64,000 nt of DNA from Pigmentiphaga litoralis (GCF_014651835.1 NZ_BMXQ01000002.1:868001-932000); one strand, 5' to 3'. Shown: positions 49,272 through 58,910, numbered from the stretch's first letter. Numbers and translations are program-made. Notes: generated by a model not told the origin, from the letters alone.

Positions 49272-50015
49272 CTAGACCGCCATCACGCCGCCATCCACGA
49301 AGAGTTCGTGCCCTGCCAGGTAACTCGCGGCGTCTGACGCCAGGAACAGCACGGCCTTGGCAACGTCTTCCGAATCCCCCATGCGGCCGAAGGGAATCAT
49401 CTGTGTCATCGCGTCCTCGGCGCCTGCGTTGGCGGCAAGGTAAGTCTGCATCGCCGGCGTCTTGACCATGCCGGGCGAGACCACGTTCACGCGGATCCCG
49501 CGCGCCTTCAGGTCGGTTGTCCAGGTGCGTGCGAACGACCGGATCGCAGCCTTCGTTGCACTGTAGATGGACAGCGCGCCGAAGCCCATGCTGCCCGCGA
49601 CCGACCCCGCAAGGATCACGCTGCCGCCAGAGGTCATCAGGGGCAGCGCCTTCTGCACCGTATGGACGGTGCCTTTGATGTTGGTGGTCATCACGCGGTC
49701 GAGGTGGGTATCGGCGATATCGCCCAGCGCGGCCGTTTCGGAAATGCCCGCGTTGGCAAAGACCACGTCGAGCCGTCCATGATTTTGCAGGATGCGCGCG
49801 TACAGCCGGTCGAGGTCGTCCGGGTTGCCAACGTCTCCCTGCACGCCAACCGCGCCGAATCCAATGTCCGCAACGGCCTCATCCAGCCGGTCCTGCCGCC
49901 GCCCGGTCACATACACCTGCGCGCCTTCCGCGGCAAACGCCTTGGCGGTCGCCAGGCCAATGCCATCGCTGCCGCCCGTGACCACGACAGTCTTTCCCTC
50001 GAATCGCTTCGTCAT
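49272..50015 (-). CDS. Short-chain dehydrogenase/reductase
   Basis: A 247-residue classical SDR: cofactor motif TGGSDGIG at ~13-20, NAG in VVFANAG, catalytic Ser in GSVAGSMGFG, YSATK (Tyr-x-x-x-Lys) near 155, and PGMVKTPA. NAD(P)-dependent oxidoreductase of unknown substrate. AAGGACG precedes the ATG. Divergent from the TetR gene, which very likely represses it through the paired operators between them. Confidence 0.92.
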   Translation of the reverse strand: MTKRFEGKTVVVTGGSDGIGLATAKAFAAEGAQVYVTGRRQDRLDEAVADIGFGAVGVQGDVGNPDDLDRLYARILQNHGRLDVVFANAGISETAALGDIADTHLDRVMTTNIKGTVHTVQKALPLMTSGGSVILAGSVAGSMGFGALSIYSATKAAIRSFARTWTTDLKARGIRVNVVSPGMVKTPAMQTYLAANAGAEDAMTQMIPFGRMGDSEDVAKAVLFLASDAASYLAGHELFVDGGVMAV

Positions 50016-50031
50016 ATCGTCCTTGATTTCC

Positions 50032-50083
50032 CTAAGTGGAGGTTTGCTCCGCTTAGTATATGGAGGTAATCTCCACTTATCAA
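50032..50083. promoter_or_regulatory. SDR promoter and two TetR-type operators
   Basis: On the minus strand TTGATA (50078-50083), 17 bases, TATACT (50055-50060). Two GGAG-N5-CTCC dyads overlap it: site 1 within 50032-50056 (CTAAG-T-GGAG...CTCC-G-CTTAG) and site 2 at 50062-50074, inside the promoter spacer. Two equal operators between a TetR gene and its divergent partner indicate autoregulated repression. Confidence 0.8.
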
Positions 50084-50104
50084 GTATAGAGCCAGGATGA
50101 TCCG

Positions 50105-50683
50105 TTGACTGCTGTTCCCCCCTTGCGCGCCGACGCGCAACGAAACCGAGAACGCCTGCTTGCCGCGGCCGAAGACGTCTTTCTGGAACGCGGCGCCGAG
50201 GCGTCAATGGAAAATGTCGCCAAGCGGGCTGGCGTGGGTATCGGCACGCTCTATCGGCGTTTCCCGACCCGCGATGCGCTGCTCGCGGCAGCGTACAGCG
50301 AGCGCTTTTTGTCACTCGCCGCGGCGAGCCAGGCGCGAGCAGAGAGGCTCGATCCGCTGACGGCACTGCGCATGTACCTTGAAGAGTTGGTGGCGCACAC
50401 CAGCGTCTACCGCGGGCTGGCCGCGTCGCTGGGGGCCATGCTTCAGAGTGGGACGCCCGGGTGCGAAGCCACGAGCAAGGAAGGAAAGCGGCTGTTGAAG
50501 CAGGCGCAAAAAACAGGCGTTGTGCGCAAGCGGGTCACCTTCGACGATCTGGTTGCCGTCGCCATGGCCACATCGTTGGCGACGGAACAAGCAACCGAGC
50601 AGGCGGGCTCGTCAACGGCGCGGGTGGCGCATTTGATCGGCCTGTTTTTCGATGGCATCGCGTCTGGCGGCAGCAGTCGTTAG
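50105..50683 (+). CDS. TetR-family repressor
   Basis: A 192-residue regulator with an N-terminal HTH (RNRERLLAAAEDVFLERGAE, AGVGIGTLYRRFPTRDALL) and a ligand-binding C-terminal domain. The start is a TTG with AGGATG upstream. Its likely target is the divergent SDR gene; the inducer is unknown. Confidence 0.92.
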   Translation: MTAVPPLRADAQRNRERLLAAAEDVFLERGAEASMENVAKRAGVGIGTLYRRFPTRDALLAAAYSERFLSLAAASQARAERLDPLTALRMYLEELVAHTSVYRGLAASLGAMLQSGTPGCEATSKEGKRLLKQAQKTGVVRKRVTFDDLVAVAMATSLATEQATEQAGSSTARVAHLIGLFFDGIASGGSSR

Positions 50684-50706
50684 CCTCGCGCAAATATGCA
50701 AAAGCG

Positions 50707-51124
50707 CTACGGCGCCGGCATGCCCCGCGCCGCCACCTGCTTCCACTTTGGCAAGCTGATCCGGATCTCTTCCGCGAGCGCAGCCGGCGTGCTTCCCACC
50801 GGCTCGAACCCCATTTCGGTGATCAGCCGCACCTGCTGCGGGTCCTTCATCATCGCCGCCAGCGCCTCGGAAAGCGTGTCGATGATGTCCTGAGGCGTCC
50901 CGGCGGGCGCGAACAACCCATCTACGTGGCCGCCCAGCATGTCGGTGACGGCAGGGCCCGACCCGCTATACGGAACGGCGGTCCACTGCAGGGACGGGTT
51001 CTGCTGGAACAGCATGCCGGTGCACTGGCTGGCCGTGCCCGACCCAGTGGACGCCACATGCAGCGGCCGCGCGCGCCAGGTCAACGAACTGTTTGACCGA
51101 TGTCACGCCCAGGCCAGGCCGCAT
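50707..51124 (-). pseudogene. Bug-family receptor remnant
   Basis: Homology to the C-terminal part of a Bug protein is split over two frames: GVTSVKQFVDLARA, then a frameshift in a GCGCGCG run near 51066-51075, then RPLHVASTGSGTASQCTGML and TAVPYSGSGPAVTDMLGGHV. After HVDG the protein jumps to LFAPAGTPQDIIDTL, missing ~55 residues that Bug proteins normally have there. The N-terminal half and signal peptide are gone. It is not functional. Confidence 0.85.
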
Positions 51125-51356
51125 GGGACTCGCCCTGGTTATCGCGCAGACCGATCTGGTGGTGACCTTGCCGCGGCGTGCGGGCAGCGCCATGAGTCAG
51201 TACGCGCCCGTGAACGCGTGGCCGGTGCCGTTCGACCTACCGGCGTACGCCGTCAAACAGCATTGGCATGAGCATCAAACGCGCGATCCGGGCAACCGAT
51301 GGCTGCGGGCCTTGCATGTGGAGGTGTTCGGGAATCAGCCGCCGCCGGCGGCGTGA
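51120..51356 (+). pseudogene. LysR-family regulator remnant (C-terminal end)
   Basis: MGLALVIAQTDLVVTLPRRA, then PVPFDLPAYAVKQHWHEHQT and NRWLRALHVEVF are the end of a LysR effector domain. No helix-turn-helix precedes it. It faces away from the Bug remnant and joins it at about 51120, so one deletion removed both 5' halves. Confidence 0.8.
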
Positions 51357-52945
51357 AGGCTGGCCTGCGCATCCTGCGCCCCCTTCGCTTCCCGCCACGC
51401 CTCGACCCGGACAAACGCCAGAAAATCCTCGATCGGCATCGCCTTCGCATACAGCCAGCCCTGCGCAAACTCCACGCCGTGTGCCTTCAGGTACTCGGCC
51501 TGCGCCTCGGTCTCGACGCCTTCCGCCACGACCTTTAGTCCGACCGTTTTCGCCATGTCGATGATGTGCGAGATGACCGAACTCGTCGCCACCGTGCGGC
51601 CGATGGCGGCGATGAAGCACTTGTCGATCTTGAGCGCGTCGGTGGGCAGGCGTTCCAGGTATTGCAGGCTGGAGTAGCCGGTGCCGAAGTCGTCGATGGC
51701 GATGCCGAATCCCAGTGCGCGCGCCTTGGCCAGGTTCGCGCTGGCGGCGTCGACATCAACGAAGCCGCGCTCGGTTGCCTCCAGCCAGATCTGCTCGTTC
51801 TGGATCCCGCTGCCTTCCAATGCTTGCTGCAAGACGCCAATGAACCTGCCGGTGGTGATGTCGTTCGCGCTGAGGTTGATGGCGACATGCATCGATCGGT
51901 CGGCAAGCAGCAGTTCGCGCAGGTCGCGGATGCAGGTTTCAACGACCTGGTCGGTGATCGGCAGGATCAGGCCGCTTTCTTCGGCCAGCGGGATAAAGAG
52001 GTCGGGCCGCACCATGGTGCCGTCTGGGCGGCGCCAGCGGACGAGGGCTTCGGCGGCGATACAGGCACCTGTTGTCAGGTGGATGATCGGCTGATAAAAA
52101 ACGACGAACTCGCGTTGCTGGACGGCGATGTTCAGTTCGGCCAGCGGCGACAGGCGCTTGCGCAGCAGGCGGATGACCAGGGCCACGATCACGCAGCTGA
52201 TGATGACGCCGATGGGCAGCAGCCACAGCAGTTCTTTGAGCAGGCTGGTGCGCAGGTTGCCCTGCGGCTCGAGCACGACAGCCGACCACGCGTCTTGCCT
52301 TGCGACGGCATGCAGGTAGCGGCTGTCGTTAATCGCGGTGGGTGATGATGCCACCCGCGCGACAAAGTCGGTGTCGGTGGCGCGCAGTGTACTGACGACC
52401 TTGCCGCCGTAGGCAACGCCCAGCTGCACTCGGTCATCGACGATGACGTCGGTCAGGCGGCTGGTGTTGATCAGTACGTAAATGTTGCCTCGCTGCAGGA
52501 CCGTAACGGGGTCGCCACCCGTAATGGCGGGATACGTTCGCAGGGTCACGCGAAAGCCGTCAGGCAGGTCGGCATCGGGAGGCGCAACCCGGCGTGTGCC
52601 GGGGGGGCTGGTGAATACGCCCCAGGAAGAGCATCGCGGCTGCCCATTTTCCAGATAGCCGACCTGTTCGGTATAGCGGGAATTGATGGCAACGCGCCGC
52701 ATCTGTTCGATGTGCTCCGCTGAGCAGGGCGTGCCGCGCCAGTTTTCCATCTCGGTCACGACCCGGCGGCCTTGATCCAGCGTCGTCGTCACATTGCGCA
52801 GCGCGCGGGTGGCGTAGCCATCGAGCAGGCTCTGTTCCTGGGACACGGCGCGGGCCCAGGATGCGTAGGCGGCGACGGCCAGCGGCAGCAGCGCGCCAAG
52901 GGCGGCCAGCAACAGCGCCGTTGCGATGATACGGGACCGGTTCAC
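51335..52945 (-). CDS. CSS-motif EAL phosphodiesterase (membrane c-di-GMP hydrolase)
   Basis: A 536-residue enzyme. Helix 1 (IIATALLLAALGALLPLAVA), a periplasmic CSS-motif sensor with Cys74 and C105-S-S, helix 2 (LLWLLPIGVIISCVIVALVI), then an EAL domain: AAEALVRW, INLSANDI, AIDDFGTGYSSLQYL, LKIDKCFI, VAEGVETEAQ. All the catalytic motifs are present, so it should cleave c-di-GMP, with activity tuned by periplasmic thiol redox state as in PdeC. The GTG start at 52945 has AGGAG 5 bases before it; frames continue further upstream without a ribosome site. Confidence 0.92.
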   Translation of the reverse strand: MNRSRIIATALLLAALGALLPLAVAAYASWARAVSQEQSLLDGYATRALRNVTTTLDQGRRVVTEMENWRGTPCSAEHIEQMRRVAINSRYTEQVGYLENGQPRCSSWGVFTSPPGTRRVAPPDADLPDGFRVTLRTYPAITGGDPVTVLQRGNIYVLINTSRLTDVIVDDRVQLGVAYGGKVVSTLRATDTDFVARVASSPTAINDSRYLHAVARQDAWSAVVLEPQGNLRTSLLKELLWLLPIGVIISCVIVALVIRLLRKRLSPLAELNIAVQQREFVVFYQPIIHLTTGACIAAEALVRWRRPDGTMVRPDLFIPLAEESGLILPITDQVVETCIRDLRELLLADRSMHVAINLSANDITTGRFIGVLQQALEGSGIQNEQIWLEATERGFVDVDAASANLAKARALGFGIAIDDFGTGYSSLQYLERLPTDALKIDKCFIAAIGRTVATSSVISHIIDMAKTVGLKVVAEGVETEAQAEYLKAHGVEFAQGWLYAKAMPIEDFLAFVRVEAWREAKGAQDAQASLHAAGGG

Positions 52946-53177
52946 GAAAACTCCTGACGTCGCGAAGAGTGGGAATACCGCAATGCGCCCAGTACTAGTG
53001 AACATTTGCGAGACTCGGACGATACCGTAGTTGCCCTCGCTTGCGTGCATTGACAGCCACTTCATTAGCCGTCTAAGCTGAATTCATAATAAGGAACGGC
53101 GTTCCGTATATAGGAACGACGAATCAGACGGATCGGCGCACTGCGTGTCATGGCGGGTGTCAGGTCCAGGAGACGAG

Positions 53178-54212
53178 ATGATGAAACGTAGGGCCCTTGC
53201 TTCGTTCGCGAAGCTGGCATTGGCCGTGGCCGCCTGTAGCGTGGCCGTCGTGGCAGCGGCGCAGTCGCCGTCGCCGCCGTCCCAGGCTCCCCAGTCACCG
53301 CAGGTCCAGCCGCCCTGGCCGACCAAGCCTGTTCGCATCATCGTCCCCTACGCCCCGGGCGGCGGATCGGATACGCTCGGCCGCCTCGTGTCACGGCGCC
53401 TGTCCGAGGTCTTCAAGCAGACTTTCGTGGTGGAGAACCGGTCAGGCGTTGCCGGGGTGATCGGCTCGCAGATGGTGGCCAAAGCCGACCCCGACGGCTA
53501 CACGCTGGTGGTGTCGGGTATCGGATCGCACGTGGTCGCGCCGATGGTGAACGACAACACCTTCGACCCCATCAAGGACTTCACGCACATTGCGTTTCTG
53601 GGCGGGCCGCCCACGGTGCTGGTCGTGGGGCCGGACTCGCCGTACAAGGACCTGAAGGGTTTTGTCGAGTACGCCAAGGCCAATCCCGGCAAGATCAGCT
53701 GGGGATCGCCGGGGCAGGGCACGCATGGGTACATGATCGGCGACGCCTTTGCTTCAACAGCTGGCATCAAGATGGTCACCATCAACTACAAGGGCGGCAA
53801 CCCCGCCATGACGGACTTGCTGGCGGGTCATGTCAACGCCGCCTTCATGTCCTTCGGCACCACCACACCCTACATCCAGTCCGGCAAGTTGCGTGCGCTG
53901 GCCATCACGTCCGACAAGCGCGCAGACGACTTTCCGCAGTTGCCCACCTTTACCGAGCAAGGCTATCCGGCGCTGACCGGCACCACCTGGTTCTCGTTGT
54001 CGGGCCCGGCCGGCATGCCGCCCGCGATCGTCGAACGGCTGAACACCGAAGTGCGGCGCGCCCTGCGCTCGCCCGAGATCGTGGCCGAAATGCGGCGGCA
54101 GAACATGGAAACGCTGGACATGGACGTGCCGACCTTCAACGCCTATGTGCGGTCCGAGATCCAGCACTGGAAGCCCTATGTGTCACCGGCGCAGGCGGAC
54201 GCGAAGCCGTAA
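53178..54212 (+). CDS. Bug-family solute-binding protein (module copy 1)
   Basis: A 344-residue exported receptor: signal peptide (LASFAKLALAVAACSVAVVA) followed by a Pro/Ser/Gln-rich linker, then WPTKPVRIIVPYAPGGGSDTLGR, DGYTLVVSGIGSHVVAP, ISWGSPGQGTHGYMIGDAF, PTFTEQGYPALTGTTWFS. AGGAG precedes the first ATG of MMKRR. It pairs with the ThDP enzyme at 54323, and both are repeated at 56090-58910. Confidence 0.92.
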   Translation: MMKRRALASFAKLALAVAACSVAVVAAAQSPSPPSQAPQSPQVQPPWPTKPVRIIVPYAPGGGSDTLGRLVSRRLSEVFKQTFVVENRSGVAGVIGSQMVAKADPDGYTLVVSGIGSHVVAPMVNDNTFDPIKDFTHIAFLGGPPTVLVVGPDSPYKDLKGFVEYAKANPGKISWGSPGQGTHGYMIGDAFASTAGIKMVTINYKGGNPAMTDLLAGHVNAAFMSFGTTTPYIQSGKLRALAITSDKRADDFPQLPTFTEQGYPALTGTTWFSLSGPAGMPPAIVERLNTEVRRALRSPEIVAEMRRQNMETLDMDVPTFNAYVRSEIQHWKPYVSPAQADAKP

Positions 54213-54322
54213 CGGGCTGACGTGTCGCGGCGGGACACGCGCCGCGGCGCCACAGGACACGCACCGCCCTCCCTTTGCCCGGGCTGTCGGGCATCGCGAT
54301 TCGGACCCCTTCTGGAGCATGC

Positions 54323-56065
54323 ATGAACATTGAACGACCGGTTGGCGCGCTGGCGTCGGAAAGGCAGTGGGGCAGCGACTACCTGGCCGACCTGATCCGT
54401 CAGCTCGACCTCAAGTACCTTGCGATCAACCCGGGCGCGAGCCTGCGCGGCCTGCATGACAGCCTGGTCAACTACCTGGGCAATGACGACCCGCAGTTGC
54501 TGCTGTGCCTGCATGAAGAGCATGCCATCGCCATCGCGCACGGCTATGCCAAGGTGACGGGCACGCCCATGGCGGTGGCCGTGCATAGCAATGTCGGCCT
54601 GATGCATGCGTCGATGGCGATCTACAACGCGTGGTGCGACCGTGTACCCATGGTGATCGTCGGGGCGACCGGACCGGTGGATGCGGCGCAGCGCCGGCCA
54701 TGGATCGACTGGCTGCACACGGCGCGCGACCAGGGCAAGCTGGTGCGCGACTTCATCAAGTGGGACGACCAGCCTGCGTCCTTGCAGGCGGCGGGCGAGT
54801 CCGCGCTGCGCGCGCAGCGGATCGCCACCACCGCGCCGCACGGGCCGGTCTATCTGTGCTTTGACGTGTCGCTGCAGGAGCAGGCCTGCGACCCGGCGTT
54901 GCCACTGCCCGATCCGTCCCGGTTCGCGCAACCGGTGGCGGCCTATCCCGACCCGGATGCGGTGCAACGGGTGGCCGACCTGCTGTCGCGTGCAACGCGG
55001 CCGGTGATCCTGGCAGGGCGCCTGTCCCGCAACGCCGATGCGTGGAACCGCCGCGTGGCGCTGGCCGAACGGCTGGGCGCCACCGTCATCACCGACTTGA
55101 AGCAGGCGGCCGCCTTCCCGACGCGTCACCCGCTTCATGTCCCGATGACGGTAGGCCAGGACGGCGCCCAGGCCCTGCGCGATGCCGACGTCATCCTGGC
55201 CCTGGATTGGCTTGACCCGGCGGGCACGATCAAGGTGGTGGGCGAGCGCGGGGCCGCGGTCACGGCGACGATCGTGCACTGCTCGCCCGAGCAGTACTCC
55301 CATCGCGGATGGAGCATGGACCATCAGGCCTTGCTGCGTGCCGACCTGCATTTTCTGTGCGAGCCGGAAGCGCTGGTCGATGCCTTGCTGGCCATGGATG
55401 ACGCGTCGCCTCGGTTCGACAAGCGCGAGCGTCAGCCAGTCCAGCAGCGCGTCCGCAAGCTTGATCCCGCACCGGCAGACGACGCGGCGTTGAGCATCCG
55501 CGTGCTGGCCCAGGTGCTGCGCGCCAGCACTCGGGACATGCTTACCTCGCTCATCAAAGTGCCGCTGGGCTGGTCCAACGAAGTGTGGGACTACGACGCG
55601 CCCCTCGACTTCCTGGGCAAGGATGGCGGCGCCGGGATCGGGTCGGGCCCGGGCATGGCGATTGGCGCGGCGCTGGCCTTGCAGGGCACCGGCCGGCTGC
55701 CGCTGGCCGTGATCGGCGACGGCGATTTCATGTTCAGCGCCAGCGCCTTCTGGACCGCCGCGCGCTACCGCCTGCCGCTGCTGGTCGTTGTCGCCAACAA
55801 CAGTACCTATTTCAACGATGAGATCCACCAGGAACGCATTGCGCGACGTCGCGGCCGCACTACCGACAACAAGGCCATCGCGCAGACGATGACCGATCCC
55901 GCCATCGACATCCCGGCGATCGCCCGCGCGCAAGGGGCGCATGCCGGCCCGACCGTGCGCACCGCGGCGCAGCTGAACGCGGCCATGCAGGACGCCATCG
56001 CTCGCGTGCGCAATGGCGCGCTGTGCGTGATCGATGCCCAGGTGTTGCCGGGCTACGAATCCTGA
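54323..56065 (+). CDS. ThDP-dependent enzyme (acetolactate synthase/decarboxylase-like), copy 1
   Basis: A 580-residue thiamine-diphosphate enzyme. N-terminal Pyr domain with the cofactor-activating Glu in LCLHEEHAIAIAHGYAKVTG, central FAD/Rossmann-like domain, C-terminal PP domain with GDGDFMFSASAFWTAARYRL...NNSTYFN (the GDG-NN motif). Its likely action is on a 2-oxo acid, perhaps derived from the ligand of the paired Bug receptor; the reaction cannot be fixed from sequence. GGAG stands 5 bases before the ATG. Confidence 0.88.
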   Translation: MNIERPVGALASERQWGSDYLADLIRQLDLKYLAINPGASLRGLHDSLVNYLGNDDPQLLLCLHEEHAIAIAHGYAKVTGTPMAVAVHSNVGLMHASMAIYNAWCDRVPMVIVGATGPVDAAQRRPWIDWLHTARDQGKLVRDFIKWDDQPASLQAAGESALRAQRIATTAPHGPVYLCFDVSLQEQACDPALPLPDPSRFAQPVAAYPDPDAVQRVADLLSRATRPVILAGRLSRNADAWNRRVALAERLGATVITDLKQAAAFPTRHPLHVPMTVGQDGAQALRDADVILALDWLDPAGTIKVVGERGAAVTATIVHCSPEQYSHRGWSMDHQALLRADLHFLCEPEALVDALLAMDDASPRFDKRERQPVQQRVRKLDPAPADDAALSIRVLAQVLRASTRDMLTSLIKVPLGWSNEVWDYDAPLDFLGKDGGAGIGSGPGMAIGAALALQGTGRLPLAVIGDGDFMFSASAFWTAARYRLPLLVVVANNSTYFNDEIHQERIARRRGRTTDNKAIAQTMTDPAIDIPAIARAQGAHAGPTVRTAAQLNAAMQDAIARVRNGALCVIDAQVLPGYES

Positions 56066-56089
56066 CCCAACCACCCAAATGAGGTCTTC

Positions 56090-57085
56090 ATGACGCGTTT
56101 TGTTTCCTGTGTTGCCGGCCTGGTGATGGCAGGCGTGCTGTCCGCGGCCGCGACGGCCACGGCCTTTGCGGCCGACGTTGTCTGGCCCCGCAAGCAGATC
56201 CGCCTCATCGTTCCGTATCCGCCCGGCGGCAGCGCCGATACCCTGGGCCGCGCCTTGGCGCAGTCCTTGACCGGGTCTCTGAACCAGACCGTGGTGGTCG
56301 AAAATCGCGCGGGCGCGGCAGGCTTCATCGGGTCGCAGGCGGTGGCGCGCGCCGAGCCCGATGGCTACACGCTGGTCGTGTCCGGCATCGGGTCGCACGT
56401 GATCGCGCCCCTGCAGAACCCGAACGCCTTCGACCCGATCAAGGACTTTACGCACATCGCGTTTCTGGGCGGCCCACCCGCGGCCCTGATCGTCAATGCC
56501 GACAGTCCGGTCAAGGACCTGGCCGGCTTCATCACCTATGCGCGCGGCCTGCCGAATGGCGTGAGCTGGGGATCGCCGGGGCAGGGCACGCATGGCTCGC
56601 TGATCGGCGACGCGTTCAAGGACACCACGAAACTGAAGATGGTGCACGTGGCCTACAAGGGCGCCAACGCGGCTGTGACCGATCTGATCGCCAACCAGAT
56701 CCAGGCCGCGTTCATCACACTCAGCAGCGCCACCGCAGGCATCAAATCCGGCCGCATTCGTGCGATTGCCCTGACCGCCGACAAGCGGCTGGACGACTTT
56801 CCGGATGTCCCGACCTTTACCGAACAGGGTTACCCGAAGCTGACCGGCACGACCTGGTTCTCATTGTCCGGCCCTGCGGGGATGGATCCCGCCGTGACCA
56901 CCAAGCTGAACGCCGCCGTGCGCCAAGCCATGCGCACGCCCGAGATCCAGCGCGAACTGCGCCAGCAGAACATGGTGACCGAGGACTGGGATGCCGCCAC
57001 CTTTACCCGCTACGTCGGTACCGAGATCACGCACTGGTCGCCCTACCTGCAGGCGGCGGAAGTGGTGACCGGCAACAAACCCTGA
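56090..57085 (+). CDS. Bug-family solute-binding protein (module copy 2)
   Basis: A 331-residue exported receptor (signal FVSCVAGLVMAGVLSAAATA). It shares long blocks with copy 1: PYPPGGSADTLGRALAQSL, DGYTLVVSGIGSHVIAP, NAFDPIKDFTHIAFLGGPPA, VSWGSPGQGTHGSLIGDAF. It lies 24 bases after the first ThDP gene and 40 before the second, in one operon. Confidence 0.92.
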   Translation: MTRFVSCVAGLVMAGVLSAAATATAFAADVVWPRKQIRLIVPYPPGGSADTLGRALAQSLTGSLNQTVVVENRAGAAGFIGSQAVARAEPDGYTLVVSGIGSHVIAPLQNPNAFDPIKDFTHIAFLGGPPAALIVNADSPVKDLAGFITYARGLPNGVSWGSPGQGTHGSLIGDAFKDTTKLKMVHVAYKGANAAVTDLIANQIQAAFITLSSATAGIKSGRIRAIALTADKRLDDFPDVPTFTEQGYPKLTGTTWFSLSGPAGMDPAVTTKLNAAVRQAMRTPEIQRELRQQNMVTEDWDAATFTRYVGTEITHWSPYLQAAEVVTGNKP

Positions 57086-57125
57086 CGGCCGCCTGCATGG
57101 CGTCCCAACGAATCGAAGGAACAGC

Positions 57126-58910
57126 ATGAGCGTGGAAAAACCGGTGATGGACGCGTCGGTCCGCCTGGAGTGGGGTAGCGATTACCTGGCCGACATCATC
57201 CGCCAACTGGATCTGAAGTACCTGAGCATCAACCCCGGCGCCAGCTTGCGCGGCCTGCACGACAGCCTGGTCAACTACCTGGGCAATGACGATCCGCAGA
57301 TGCTGCTGTGCCTGCATGAAGACCACGCGGTCTCGATCGCGCACGGCTATGCCAAGGTGACCGGCAAGCCCATGGGCGTCGTGGTGCACAGCAACGTCGG
57401 GCTCATGCATGCGTCGATGGGCATCTTCAATGCCTGGTGCGACCGCGTGCCCATGGTCGTGATCGGCGCGACAGGCCCGGTCGATGCCGCGCAGCGCCGG
57501 CCGTGGATCGACTGGATCCACACATCGCGCGACCAGGGCGCGCTGGTACGCGACTTCATCAAATGGGACGACCAGCCCGCCTCCTTGCCGGCTGCCGCCG
57601 AATCGTTGATACGTGCAACCATGATCGCCAACACCGCGCCGCGCGGCCCGGTGTATGTGTGCTTCGATGTGTCCCTGCAAGAAGCCCGGCTCGACGAAGG
57701 CGTCAACCCGCCCGACATCTCGGGTTATGCCCAGCCGGTCACACCGTATCCCGATCCGGCCAGCGTGCGGCAGATCGCCGCGTGGCTGGCCGCGGCGCAG
57801 CATCCTGTGGTGATGGCAGGGCGGTCGTCACGGGACGACGCGGCGTGGGCAAAACGCATCGATCTGTGCGAACGCCTTGGCGCCAAGGTCATGTCCGATC
57901 TGAAGCTGCCGGCCGTCTTCCCCACCGACCATCCGCTGCACGTTGCGCCACCCGCCTTCTTCATGGGCGACGACGGCATTGCGCTGCTGCGCGGGGCCGA
58001 CGTCGTGCTCAGCCTGGACTGGCTGGACCTGGGCGGTGCGTTGAAGGTGGCGTCGGCCAAGGGTTCCATTGCGGCGCGCGTGGTGCATTGTTCACCCGAT
58101 CAATACTCCCACAAGGGCTGGAGCATGGATCATCAGTCCCTGCCGCCGGTGGAAACGCATTTGCTGTGCGAACCCGATGCGCTGGTCGATGCCTTGCTGC
58201 GGCTGGATGACCAGGAAGGGTGCTTCGCGTCGAAGACGCGTTCCGTCTACACGCCGGTGCCGGTGCCACGGTCAGCGGATCCGGGAGCCGTCCCCATCAG
58301 CCTGCAGATTCTTGCGTCGGTGTTGCGGGCATCGACCCTGGACCACGACGTCTCGCTGCTGCGTACGCCCCTGGGCTGGCCCGGCAATGCCTGGCACTTT
58401 CGGCATCCGCTGGACTTCCTGGGCAAGGACGGTGGCGCCGGCCTGGGCTCCGGGCCAGGCATGTCGGTGGGCTGCGCGTTGGCGCTGCAAGGCACCGGCC
58501 GCCTGCCGCTGGCCGTGATCGGGGATGGCGACTACATGATGGGCGTCAGCGCCATCTGGACCGCCGCCCGCTACAAGGTCCCCGTGCTGTTCGTTGTCGC
58601 CAACAACCTGGGATACTTCAACGACGAACTGCATCAGGAAAAGGTCGCGCGCACCCGCTCGCGCACGACCGAGAACAAGGCCGTCGCACAGCACATTGGC
58701 GAGCCGGACATCGATATTGCCGGCATCGCGCGGGCGCAGGGCGCGGTCGGCTACGGTCCCGTGCACGATGCTGCCGAACTGGCCCAGGTCATGACCCAGG
58801 CGATTGCCGACGTGCAGGCTGGCAAGGTCTGCGTGGTCGACGTGCGGGTGGTGCCGGGCTACGACTCGCTCATGACGAAGGGCCTGTTGCGCGAAGTGAA
58901 GGCGGGGTGA
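57126..58910 (+). CDS. ThDP-dependent enzyme, copy 2
   Basis: A 594-residue paralogue of the gene at 54323, nearly the same in the Pyr domain (YLADIIRQLDLKYLSINPGA, VNYLGNDDPQMLLCLHEDHA, GPVDAAQRRPWIDWIHTSRD) and diverged in the middle. The GDGDYMMGVSAIWTAARYKV...NNLGYFN ThDP motif is intact. Divergence is larger in the central domain and active-site residues near the second half, so substrate preference may have shifted. Confidence 0.88.
   Translation: MSVEKPVMDASVRLEWGSDYLADIIRQLDLKYLSINPGASLRGLHDSLVNYLGNDDPQMLLCLHEDHAVSIAHGYAKVTGKPMGVVVHSNVGLMHASMGIFNAWCDRVPMVVIGATGPVDAAQRRPWIDWIHTSRDQGALVRDFIKWDDQPASLPAAAESLIRATMIANTAPRGPVYVCFDVSLQEARLDEGVNPPDISGYAQPVTPYPDPASVRQIAAWLAAAQHPVVMAGRSSRDDAAWAKRIDLCERLGAKVMSDLKLPAVFPTDHPLHVAPPAFFMGDDGIALLRGADVVLSLDWLDLGGALKVASAKGSIAARVVHCSPDQYSHKGWSMDHQSLPPVETHLLCEPDALVDALLRLDDQEGCFASKTRSVYTPVPVPRSADPGAVPISLQILASVLRASTLDHDVSLLRTPLGWPGNAWHFRHPLDFLGKDGGAGLGSGPGMSVGCALALQGTGRLPLAVIGDGDYMMGVSAIWTAARYKVPVLFVVANNLGYFNDELHQEKVARTRSRTTENKAVAQHIGEPDIDIAGIARAQGAVGYGPVHDAAELAQVMTQAIADVQAGKVCVVDVRVVPGYDSLMTKGLLREVKAG

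Noticed and set aside
54176-56647. An 823-residue minus-strand frame over the first ThDP enzyme
   Set aside because: Shadow of the GC-rich plus-strand genes; no recognisable domain.
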